In this document: positions 44,323-52,517 of the stretch, piece after piece
How positions within the stretch are numbered: the stretch's first letter is position 1
Layout of the letters: every line of letters begins with the position of its first letter
Source: Clostridium caldaquaticum
Lineage (GTDB): Bacteria; Bacillota; Clostridia; Clostridiales; Clostridiaceae
Direction of reading: 5' to 3'
Length of the DNA stretch: 64,000 nucleotides
NCBI RefSeq assembly: GCF_023806125.1
Contig: NZ_JAMSKT010000003.1
Location: 62,001-126,000, forward strand
Made by a program: the position numbers and the translations under genes
Notes under the pieces: generated by a model
Database searches by the model: none
The model's input: only the letters and a program-made list of their open reading frames with translations
What the model was told of the DNA's origin: nothing

Positions 44323-45474
44323 TTAAAGATTAACCCACTGAGCATCATTGTCTCCGCTTTTAATTACAGCATGTATAAACTTAACACCATTCAAACCATC
44401 AAGAGCCTTAGGGAAATCTAAATCGTTTGCAGTCAATTCTTCGCCATTAATCTTCTTTAAAACAGCTCCAATATAGGTTTTATAAAGATTTGCAAAAGCT
44501 TCATAATAACCTTCCGGATGTCCGCATGGAATTCTTTTTAATTCTGCAGCCCTTCCATAAACATATTGATTTCCTCTAGCTAAAATTTGCGGTGCTTCGC
44601 CTTTTGGTATAAATGTCAGATATTCTGGTTTTTCCTGATCCCATTCTATTGCTCCTAATGTACCGTATATTCTAATTCTCAAACCATTCATATTGCCCAC
44701 TGCAACTTGTGAACACCAATAATTACCGCAGCTTCCATTATCGTATTCAACAAGCATATTTGCATTTAAGTCTAATTCATGTCCAAATCTATCAACTCTT
44801 GCTGCCACTCTCTTTATCTTTAAACCAGTAATATAAGCTACTGTATTTTCAATATGGGAGCCTATGTCACCAACACAATTAGAAATACCGGCAACCTTAG
44901 GATCTGTTCTCCATCCAGATAATTTGCTTGTTCTGCTTACTACATCGCTTAATTCATCAATTAACCATTCCTGTGGATATTCAGCACTTACATTGATAAC
45001 TTCCCCAATTTTACCGTCATCAACTAACTGTTTTGCAAATTTAACCATTGGGTAACCTGAATAAGCATAAGTAACTGCAAATAAAACGTCTTTCTCTTCA
45101 GCAAGCCTTTTCAATTCTTCTGCCTGTCCCACTTCAAAACACAGCGGTTTTTCACATACTATGTTTATACCATGCAAAATAAACTCTTTAGCAATTTCAT
45201 AATGTGAGTTGTTTGGAGTTACTATGGAAACAAAATCAATTCCATCTTCTCTTTGACTTTCTTTCTCAGCCATTTCTTTGTAACTTGAATATACTCTGTC
45301 AGAATCTAACCTGTAAGCTTCTCCTGTTTCCTTGTTTAACACAGGATTAGTGCTGAAGCAGCCTGCTGATAAGACTGCACAGGATTCAAAATTAATAGCA
45401 TTTCTATGAACTCCGCCTATAAATGCATTCAAGCTCCCTCCAACCATGCCGTAACGTACAATTTTTCTTTTCAT
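44323..45474 (-). CDS. Gfo/Idh/MocA family oxidoreductase, operon leader
   Basis: 383 aa. Variant Rossmann start YGMVGGSLNAFIGGVHR, EKPLCFE lysine near 119, and an intact catalytic GDIGSHIENT motif (Asp and His near 204-207). First gene after the conserved promoter at 45519-45581 (about 40 nt leader) and head of a five-gene unit ending at 40081. Of the three oxidoreductases here, this one best keeps the canonical active-site D-x-x-x-H, making it the leading candidate for C3 oxidation of a glycoside. Confidence 0.85.
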   Translation of the reverse strand: MKRKIVRYGMVGGSLNAFIGGVHRNAINFESCAVLSAGCFSTNPVLNKETGEAYRLDSDRVYSSYKEMAEKESQREDGIDFVSIVTPNNSHYEIAKEFILHGINIVCEKPLCFEVGQAEELKRLAEEKDVLFAVTYAYSGYPMVKFAKQLVDDGKIGEVINVSAEYPQEWLIDELSDVVSRTSKLSGWRTDPKVAGISNCVGDIGSHIENTVAYITGLKIKRVAARVDRFGHELDLNANMLVEYDNGSCGNYWCSQVAVGNMNGLRIRIYGTLGAIEWDQEKPEYLTFIPKGEAPQILARGNQYVYGRAAELKRIPCGHPEGYYEAFANLYKTYIGAVLKKINGEELTANDLDFPKALDGLNGVKFIHAVIKSGDNDAQWVNL

Positions 45475-45518
45475 TGATATACCCCCTAACTTATATAGTA
45501 AAATAACTTTATATCATT

Positions 45519-45581
45519 ATTCTAAACAAATGTTATTGTGCTTTCTTGCCAGTTCTTAATATGATATGGTCATTTTTTGTT
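45519..45581 (-). promoter_or_regulatory. Conserved AraC-type activator promoter B
   Basis: Minus strand: distal AACAAAAAATGACC (RC of 45568-45581), proximal ACTGGCAAGA (RC of 45544-45553), -10 TAGAAT (RC of 45519-45524), again 26 nt from GG to -10. No good -35 hexamer; the proximal box occupies that place, as in class II activation. Confidence 0.78.
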
Positions 45582-45659
45582 GTTAATACCAAAAATATCA
45601 AATGAAAAATTATAAAATCAAAGCTATTATAAAATTACTCAAAAAATTAAAGCACATAG

Positions 45660-45696
45660 AGAAAGACTCTCAGTATGATTTGCTGTGAGTCTTTCT
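45660..45696 (-). terminator. Terminator of ABC-GH3 operon
   Basis: AGAAAGACTCTCA (45660-45672) and TGTGAGTCTTTCT (45684-45696) form a 13-bp stem with a single mismatch, 38 bp past the GH3 stop codon. Confidence 0.8.
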
Positions 45697-45734
45697 TTAT
45701 ATGCTAATAAATTGATTTGCAATGAAATTTTATT

Positions 45735-47450
45735 TTAATACAAACGAGTATCCCACATATTGCAGAAAGGATCTACCGGGCTTTTACCTTTAAATTCACT
45801 CTTTCCTTGAAGCTTCTCAATTAATGTTTCCATAACGCATTGAGATGAGCCATAAGTATTAATATAGGTTCTAATTCTAGGTACATCAACCAAATGATAA
45901 GGATTTTCCAAGGAAATAAAAATTGTAGGAACTTCATGTATAAAAATCGGACAGTCTGCCCCCATTGGTTGAGCCCACTCAATTCGTACAGTAGTCTGAT
46001 TTGATTTAGTTGCCATATTTGCCAGATAAATCAATAAATCATATTTATCTGTTGTATCAGCCATTGGTGCTACAACTCCTTCAAATCCAGGAGCAGGAAC
46101 ATATAAATCTACCTGATATCCTTCTTTCCTGAGCATATCCACAAAAATTCCTGCTTTGCTTTCCGTTCCAAATCCATCGGCTGTCATTCCATTTTCTTTT
46201 CCATAAACCAATATCCTAGGATACTTTTCTGGACTTAAAGGCAGTACACCCTTTTCTTCTTTTACTAAAGTAATAGCATTGTCAGCTATTTCTTTTGAAA
46301 TTCTCAGATGTTCTTTACATCCAACTACTTTCTCAGCTTCACTTAAATCAGGATAAATAGAACCATCAGCTTTTTTCTCAGGTAATTTCAATGCAGCTTT
46401 TAAAGCTAATATATTAGTAACTGCTTCATTCAAGCGTTCCTGTGTTATTATTCCTTTTTCTACTCCATCAGTTATATACTTTAAATCCTCTTCCTCATTT
46501 TTAGTAAACAAAATCATGTCACAGCCTGCAGCAACACAAAGAGGCAATGCATCTTTCCTAGCCATAGCACATCCAAGTCCAGCCATGGCAGAAGAATCCG
46601 TTACTGTGGTTCCATTAAAATTAAGTTTTCCTCTTAAAAGTCCCATAATTAATTCTTTAGAAAGTGTTGCAGGCATAATTTCTTCATCTTTTAGCTCAGG
46701 ATTTAATGCTTTTGACCATGCTGGCTGCATAATATGACCAATCATAACTGTTAATACTCCTGCATCTATACTTCTTTTATACGCTTCTCCAAATGTTTTC
46801 ATCCAATCCTCTTTAGATAAAGAGTTAATAGAAGTTACTAAATGCTGATCTCTTTCATCTACACCGTCACCAGGAAAATGTTTAATTGAAGCTGCAATAT
46901 CGTACTTTTGCAGAGCAGTCACATACTCTTCTCCCATTTGAGCAACTAATTTTGGATCAGAACCATAGGTTCTAGTATTTGTGATCGGATTTCTCCAGTT
47001 ATAGTCAATATCAATAACTGGTGCAAAAGCCCAGTTTAAGCCAAGTCTACTAGCTTCTTCGCCTATAATTCTTCCTAATTCTGAAGCATATTTAGTATTT
47101 CCAGTTGCTCCAATTGACATTTGAGTTCCTACATAAGTTCCAGTAGTACATGTTTGATTCATCCCCGCTTCCATATTTGCAGCTATAAGAAAAGGGATTT
47201 TGGAATATTTTTGAAGAACTGTAGCAGTATTAATTAGCTCTTTTTTGCTCATAGGTCTGCACATTAATCCTCCATAGCCTTTTTCTGCCATTCCTTTTAA
47301 ATATTCTTCATTGTCAGAATAAGTAATCATACAAAATAATTGTCTTATTTTCTCTTCCTGAGTCATGTTTGATAAAGTATTTTTTACCCATTGTATTTGT
47401 ACATCATTTAAGTAGTAAGGTTTTTGTGATAATCTATCTTTCAGTACCAT
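45735..47450 (-). CDS. Glycoside hydrolase family 3 protein
   Basis: 571 aa. GH3 N-terminal barrel with KHFPGDGVDERDQH near residues 189-202, the Asp/His acid-base dyad loop of NagZ-like enzymes, and nucleophile Asp in VTDSSAM near 286. A C-terminal alpha/beta domain follows from about 380. There is no signal peptide, so it works in the cytoplasm on imported substrate, either as beta-N-acetylglucosaminidase or beta-glucosidase. Last gene of the first ribose-type ABC operon, 4 bp after the permease. Confidence 0.88.
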   Translation of the reverse strand: MVLKDRLSQKPYYLNDVQIQWVKNTLSNMTQEEKIRQLFCMITYSDNEEYLKGMAEKGYGGLMCRPMSKKELINTATVLQKYSKIPFLIAANMEAGMNQTCTTGTYVGTQMSIGATGNTKYASELGRIIGEEASRLGLNWAFAPVIDIDYNWRNPITNTRTYGSDPKLVAQMGEEYVTALQKYDIAASIKHFPGDGVDERDQHLVTSINSLSKEDWMKTFGEAYKRSIDAGVLTVMIGHIMQPAWSKALNPELKDEEIMPATLSKELIMGLLRGKLNFNGTTVTDSSAMAGLGCAMARKDALPLCVAAGCDMILFTKNEEEDLKYITDGVEKGIITQERLNEAVTNILALKAALKLPEKKADGSIYPDLSEAEKVVGCKEHLRISKEIADNAITLVKEEKGVLPLSPEKYPRILVYGKENGMTADGFGTESKAGIFVDMLRKEGYQVDLYVPAPGFEGVVAPMADTTDKYDLLIYLANMATKSNQTTVRIEWAQPMGADCPIFIHEVPTIFISLENPYHLVDVPRIRTYINTYGSSQCVMETLIEKLQGKSEFKGKSPVDPFCNMWDTRLY

Positions 47451-47454
47451 TTCA

Positions 47455-48468
47455 TCAATTCTCCAATTCTATTTTAAAATATTTTTTCTCTAACTTGCCA
47501 ACTAATCTTCCTATTTTAGAAAATTGAGCAGTTAATGAGTAAAAACTTAGCATGAAACAACCTAGAATTATTTGCTGCCAGCCTCCTGCACCAAGACCAA
47601 TACAATTCAAACCATAATTCAGTATTTCCATTCCAAATGATGCCATTACTACTCCAACAGCATCATTACCTGCCAAACCGATGAACATCCCCATATAAGC
47701 TGGTGCTATATATGAAAATAAAGTATTAGCAGTAGATAGCCCAGATTGAGGTGCAATTGTGTTTTGAGAACCATAAATAACTCCAGCTAGTCCCAAAAGT
47801 AATCCGCAACAGATAAATGTCTGAAGAACGTTCTTTTCTTCCTTAATACCAATATTCACACCCGCTTGTTGATTATTAGAAAGGATTTTTGCTTGTTTAC
47901 CTGGTACTGTAAAATTACAATACCCTATAAATATGACTAATGCTAATATTAGTACAAATAGTATATAAGGCATCTTTCCAAAAATAGTCAAACTAGCATT
48001 ACTCATTATACTTAATCCTTGTGAATTAAATATAAGATATGTAAAAGACTCATAAAGCAATGCTACACCAATAGTACATATGATAATTGGTAGACGACCA
48101 AATATATATATTATTCCTGTAATTAAACAAAATCCAACCCCAAATACCAAGCATAAAACAAGATAAATCCAAGGATTATTATTCATACGCTGTGCTAAAT
48201 TACCAGCTAGAATTGCAGATAAAAGCATGGTAGCACCACCTGAAAAATCAAATCTTCCATTTTTTAATTGAAGCCAAATGGCCACTGCTGCAACCGAAGT
48301 TGTAGCAGTATTAACCAGAACAGTTCTCCACATATCAACAGATGTACCAAAATAAGTAATATTGTTAAATCTAACAATAATAAACATTACCCAGAACATA
48401 AGAAATGGAAAAAGTATTGATAAAAATACACTTTTAATTATTTTATACGTATTTTTTCCTTTATTCAT
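47455..48468 (-). CDS. Ribose-type sugar ABC transporter permease
   Basis: 337 aa with 8-10 TM segments, BPD_transp_2 fold (RbsC/XylH group). A conserved AGVNIGIKEEKNV loop contacts the ATPase. It pairs with a second, diverged permease at 49747 to give a heterodimeric channel. Located between the binding protein and GH3 genes. Confidence 0.86.
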   Translation of the reverse strand: MNKGKNTYKIIKSVFLSILFPFLMFWVMFIIVRFNNITYFGTSVDMWRTVLVNTATTSVAAVAIWLQLKNGRFDFSGGATMLLSAILAGNLAQRMNNNPWIYLVLCLVFGVGFCLITGIIYIFGRLPIIICTIGVALLYESFTYLIFNSQGLSIMSNASLTIFGKMPYILFVLILALVIFIGYCNFTVPGKQAKILSNNQQAGVNIGIKEEKNVLQTFICCGLLLGLAGVIYGSQNTIAPQSGLSTANTLFSYIAPAYMGMFIGLAGNDAVGVVMASFGMEILNYGLNCIGLGAGGWQQIILGCFMLSFYSLTAQFSKIGRLVGKLEKKYFKIELEN

Positions 48469-48530
48469 ATTTTTTCTCCTATCTTACTGCTGTGAATTTA
48501 ACTGCATATTTATTTATAATTTATATTTCT

Positions 48531-49706
48531 TTATTTTTTCATCAGATTATCTACAGTTAATGACTTAACTGTTTCTATTAATTTAGCATAAGTTGCATCT
48601 TTATTATATGAAACACATAGATTTCTTACATCTTGTGAAGTTAAAAAAGAATCCCTAAAATTAGCTGTATAGTATATTGATTTAGTTTTAACAGTTTCCA
48701 TCTCTTTATCATTACTTATAATCATTAAACCGGAATCAACACGTTCGCTTACAGCAGGAGCATCACTATAAGATTTTCCATTTAATTTATCAATAAGCTG
48801 AACAAGTGGATATACTATAGCCTCAGGGCTGGAAAAAATGATTTGTTGAAAACTTCTATTTCCTAAAGAACCAAAGTTAGCTGCATCATCTTTTCCTTCA
48901 AAACCAGAAGTATATAACTTTATATTAGTTTTACCCGACGCAACTAAAGTTGGATACACATTAATTGCTCCTGCAGCTATTGAAAAAATAGCATCTAAAT
49001 TTGCGTTCTTAGTAAGATATGTGGAATCTAATGGTTTAAATTCTAATACCTGTGTAGGGATAACATTAATTTTTTTACTTGCATCTGCAGTTTTGTTATA
49101 CTCGTTTATTACAGTTCTAAAAGTTTCATCTACTTTTTTCTGATTAGGATATGCATACTCTGGAAAAGTTAGTACACCAATATTTTTATACCCCTTTTTA
49201 ATTACATCTTCAGCTACAATCTTTCCCCAATCGCTCAAATCAATCTTACCATCAGCAACTGTTCCCACAAAATATTTATTCTTGAATACTTTATCAAATG
49301 CAGTATTATAGCTTAGATTATAATCACAAAGAAAACCTCCAAGATATACACCAGCTTTTTCACATTCCTGCAGTATAGACACTGTCCCCATATCTGCTGT
49401 CATTATAATTCCCTCAGCACCTGCAGAAATTAATTGCTGAATTTTTGATTTGTTTGTTGCTTCATCATAAACAGTTAATGTAGTATAAATAAATTCAGTA
49501 TTTATATCCTTTGAAATTCCTCCAAGAAAAGCTTTTATTGCTTCTACTGCTTTCCCAGTATCTGTATATAGAGCAACTCCTATTTTATGTTTTTTTTCGT
49601 TAATATTATCAGTCTTGCTATTGCTGCTGCATCCAGTTAACAATGTTGTCATAAATAATGCACATAACAACATTAAACTCATAATTTTTTTAAAATTTCT
49701 TCTCAT
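48531..49706 (-). CDS. Ribose-type sugar ABC substrate-binding lipoprotein
   Basis: 391 aa from ATG 49706, with GGAGG 8 nt upstream; an ATG five codons earlier overlaps that site. Signal peptide with lipobox LLTGCSS, then a periplasmic binding protein type I fold (KIGVALYTDTGKAVEA start, HTADMGT-like hinge strands). Longer than RbsB (about 280 mature residues), so the ligand may be larger than a pentose. It works with the permeases on both sides and the ATPase at 50734. Confidence 0.84.
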   Translation of the reverse strand: MRRNFKKIMSLMLLCALFMTTLLTGCSSNSKTDNINEKKHKIGVALYTDTGKAVEAIKAFLGGISKDINTEFIYTTLTVYDEATNKSKIQQLISAGAEGIIMTADMGTVSILQECEKAGVYLGGFLCDYNLSYNTAFDKVFKNKYFVGTVADGKIDLSDWGKIVAEDVIKKGYKNIGVLTFPEYAYPNQKKVDETFRTVINEYNKTADASKKINVIPTQVLEFKPLDSTYLTKNANLDAIFSIAAGAINVYPTLVASGKTNIKLYTSGFEGKDDAANFGSLGNRSFQQIIFSSPEAIVYPLVQLIDKLNGKSYSDAPAVSERVDSGLMIISNDKEMETVKTKSIYYTANFRDSFLTSQDVRNLCVSYNKDATYAKLIETVKSLTVDNLMKK

Positions 49707-49746
49707 AATTAAATCCTCCATTAATTTTATATTTTAATTTGTCTAA

Positions 49747-50718
49747 TTATCTCGGTAAAATACCTTCTTTTTTACGGCAAGTTAATAGAATAACCACAAT
49801 AAATATAATTGCTTTTATTAAATTCAACTGTGTCAATTCAACTCCTGCCAATGTCAAACCATTTGTTAGTATTACATAAGTAAACGTACCTATAAGAGCA
49901 CTGCTAATTTTCGACTTCATTCCTCCAGATAAAGGCATTCCTCCTAAAATCAGTGCAACCATTACATCCATAGCGTACCCGTCACCTGTTCCTTTTCCTG
50001 CTGTTCCTGTACGTGCTGTTAAAAACACGGTAGCAACTGCTACACAAAAACCAAGGAAAACATATGCTATAACTTTCCATCTTGTAGTATTTACTCCTGC
50101 CTGAATTGTAGCAAGTTCATTTGCCCCTATACTTTTTGTATACTTTCCCAGCTTTGTATATTTAAAAAAGTAAGCAGAAACTAACGCAATAAGTATAATT
50201 GCAGCAACCATTACTGGTGTAGAATTCCAAAATTCAAAATTGTACTCTGTTGAAACAGAGTTACTGCCACTGTTCTCCATTAACAGCATTCTTATCCCAG
50301 TAAATAAAGACGATAAAAACATTGATGTAACAATAGAAGGAAGTCCAAGCCATACTGCTACTGCTCCATTTATCACACCGCAAATCATAGCTAATATCAA
50401 GACTGTAAGAAAACCTAAAACAACACTTCCTGTCTTATTGACAATACTAATTATAAGAATACAATAAACTCCTATTTGTGCTCCAATGCTTATATCCATA
50501 TATCCCATAGAATAAATAAATACTGCTCCAAGAGCTAATATTGCATAGACACATACAGATTCAACTAGAACACCTAAATTATAAGTATTCCACAATCTTC
50601 CTGAACTTAGAATTGTAAAAACAACTATGCAGAATAAAAGCCCGCCATAGGATGCAATCAACGATATATGTTTTTTATTTAACTGAAACTTATAATTATT
50701 AATTTGGTATTCTTTCAT
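49747..50718 (-). CDS. Ribose-type sugar ABC transporter permease
   Basis: 323 aa, BPD_transp_2 membrane domain with the SIGANELATIQAGVNTTRWK coupling loop (about residues 195-214) and GGMPLSGG near 256. Second in the operon, 15 bp after the ATPase. It forms a heterodimer with 47455-48468 in the model. Confidence 0.88.
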   Translation of the reverse strand: MKEYQINNYKFQLNKKHISLIASYGGLLFCIVVFTILSSGRLWNTYNLGVLVESVCVYAILALGAVFIYSMGYMDISIGAQIGVYCILIISIVNKTGSVVLGFLTVLILAMICGVINGAVAVWLGLPSIVTSMFLSSLFTGIRMLLMENSGSNSVSTEYNFEFWNSTPVMVAAIILIALVSAYFFKYTKLGKYTKSIGANELATIQAGVNTTRWKVIAYVFLGFCVAVATVFLTARTGTAGKGTGDGYAMDVMVALILGGMPLSGGMKSKISSALIGTFTYVILTNGLTLAGVELTQLNLIKAIIFIVVILLTCRKKEGILPR

Positions 50719-50733
50719 CGTAATTTCCTTCCT

Positions 50734-52242
50734 TTAAATCATATATTCGATTACATCAGTTTCTTTAAGATTCTGCGAACGTTCAAACTCATGACTAACT
50801 TTGAAATCTTTCATTATTATTAATCTATCAACCATACCTATCAATTCTGGTAATTCTTCACTAATCATCAATATTGCCTTACCTTCTTTTTTCATTTCTG
50901 AAATCAATCTATACATTGCTTGTTTTACTCCGATATCAACTCCTCTGGTTGGACAATCCATAATAAATACTTCACTTTCTTTTGCCAGCCATTTGGCAAA
51001 AGAAACCTTCTGCTTATTGCCACCCGATAAAGTACTCACCCATTGTGTTCTATTGCCGCATTTTATTGAAAGAAGATCTATTCCTTTTTCTGACAATTTT
51101 CTCTCTTTTATTGGATTAATAAAAGATTTACAGCTTAAGTTAACAAGGGAAGGTAATACAATATTTTCTTCAATAGATCCATTCAATATTAAAGCATCTT
51201 TATCACGGTTTTTTGAAATATATCCCATTCCATTTTTTACCGCTATATTTGGATTTATAATTTTAATGCCATTTCTAAGTACTTCACCGCTTTTAGGCTT
51301 GTCTAACCCAAAAGCAATTCTTCCAATTTCGTGCATGCCACAACCTGAAAGACCACCAATACCAATAATCTCCCCCTTATGAAGCTTAAGAGAGAAATCA
51401 ATAATCGATCCGCAATTGATATTCTTTAACTCTAACGCAATTTCTTCATGATGTGATATATCATAATCTTCTCTATAGTAAGCTTCACCAATTTCACGTC
51501 CTACCATCATATTACGAATTTTTCTTGGAGCATTTTCTAAATTCATTTCATTACTAGAAACCTCTCCAATAATATTTCCATCACGTAATACAGTTAAAAC
51601 AGTACATTTATCTAATATCTCATCAATATCATGGGATATAAAAATTACAGCCTTTCCATCAGCTGATAATTTATTCATTAGCTTGTACAATATTTCTCTG
51701 CCTTCAAAGGATAATGCTGTTGTTGTCTCGTCTACAATAAGCACCTCTGTATTTTCATCTATCCCTCTTATTATCTCAATAAGCTTGCGTTCTTCAAAAC
51801 TATATTTATTTATATTGTCTTTACCTTTAATATGACTAATACCAAATTTATTCAGCAACTTATCTGCTTCATCATTCATTTTTTTATTACTGAAGAACCC
51901 GAATTTTGAAAATTGCTTTTCACGACCAGCAAATAAATTTTCTGCAACAGTGCAGTTAGAAATAGTATTGGCTTCTTGTAATATCATTGATATGCCATGT
52001 TTTTGCGCATCTACCATGGAACTTGGTTCCCAGAGATGTCCTTTGAAATACATTTCACCCTTTGTAGGTTTCTGCATACCAGCAATAATAGAAGTTATTG
52101 TTGACTTACCACTTCCGTTTTCACCAACTAATCCTCTAATTTCTCCTCTATTTACTGTTAAACTGACATCTTTTAATGCAATAGTTGAACCAAAAACCTT
52201 ATTCATATGTTTTATCTCCAGCAAAACTTCTTTATTAGCCAT
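50734..52242 (-). CDS. Ribose-type sugar ABC ATPase, two nucleotide-binding domains
   Basis: 502 aa. First domain: Walker A GENGSGKST (40-48), Walker B with Asp171-Glu172, but the signature reads YSFEERK (147-153) instead of LSxGQ. Second domain: degenerate Walker A (GGLSGCGMHE), normal signature LSGGNKQ (405-411) and Walker B Asp429 followed by Cys430 in DCPTRGVDIG, where RbsA-type proteins usually have Glu. So only one composite site can hydrolyse ATP. GGAGGT precedes the ATG. First gene of the operon ending with GH3. Confidence 0.9.
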   Translation of the reverse strand: MANKEVLLEIKHMNKVFGSTIALKDVSLTVNRGEIRGLVGENGSGKSTITSIIAGMQKPTKGEMYFKGHLWEPSSMVDAQKHGISMILQEANTISNCTVAENLFAGREKQFSKFGFFSNKKMNDEADKLLNKFGISHIKGKDNINKYSFEERKLIEIIRGIDENTEVLIVDETTTALSFEGREILYKLMNKLSADGKAVIFISHDIDEILDKCTVLTVLRDGNIIGEVSSNEMNLENAPRKIRNMMVGREIGEAYYREDYDISHHEEIALELKNINCGSIIDFSLKLHKGEIIGIGGLSGCGMHEIGRIAFGLDKPKSGEVLRNGIKIINPNIAVKNGMGYISKNRDKDALILNGSIEENIVLPSLVNLSCKSFINPIKERKLSEKGIDLLSIKCGNRTQWVSTLSGGNKQKVSFAKWLAKESEVFIMDCPTRGVDIGVKQAMYRLISEMKKEGKAILMISEELPELIGMVDRLIIMKDFKVSHEFERSQNLKETDVIEYMI

Positions 52243-52517
52243 ATTCTACCTCCTTTCAAGAAAACATTTTCTAATACTCAACTACATACTAATTATATTT
52301 GCTAACGTTTAACTTACCAACTTATCATTTTGACAGATATTACTGCAATTTTTGATATTTTCTCTCTATTAAAAATTTATTTTTATTTATAAGTCAAAAA
52401 AACGAGGTGTAATATTTATAATTCAACAAATTATAAATATTTGATTTCTTTTATTTTTTTATTTATACTAAAAATACATTAATTTTTCCAACCACATTAT
52501 TAAAGGGGTAATTACTT
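52243..52517. promoter_or_regulatory. Divergent control region between ABC operon and AraC-GH39 gene
   Basis: 275 bases holding both promoters. On the minus strand TTGGTAAG (RC of 52313-52320) resembles the proximal box of promoters A-E and is followed by TATAAT (RC of 52294-52299), but spacing differs (21 nt). CAAAAATTGCAG further up may be the distal box. TTAAACGTTAGC is a weak cre-like match. Confidence 0.35.

Noticed and set aside
50801-51382. 193-codon plus-strand frame opposite the ABC ATPase
   Set aside because: Shadow of the ATPase gene in another frame; the ATPase carries all expected motifs.
52294-52353. Seventh two-box promoter upstream of the first ribose-type ABC operon
   Set aside because: The proximal box is TTGGTAAG and the TATAAT is 21 rather than 26 nt away; the distal box is about 31 bp off. 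Kept only as a weak candidate.
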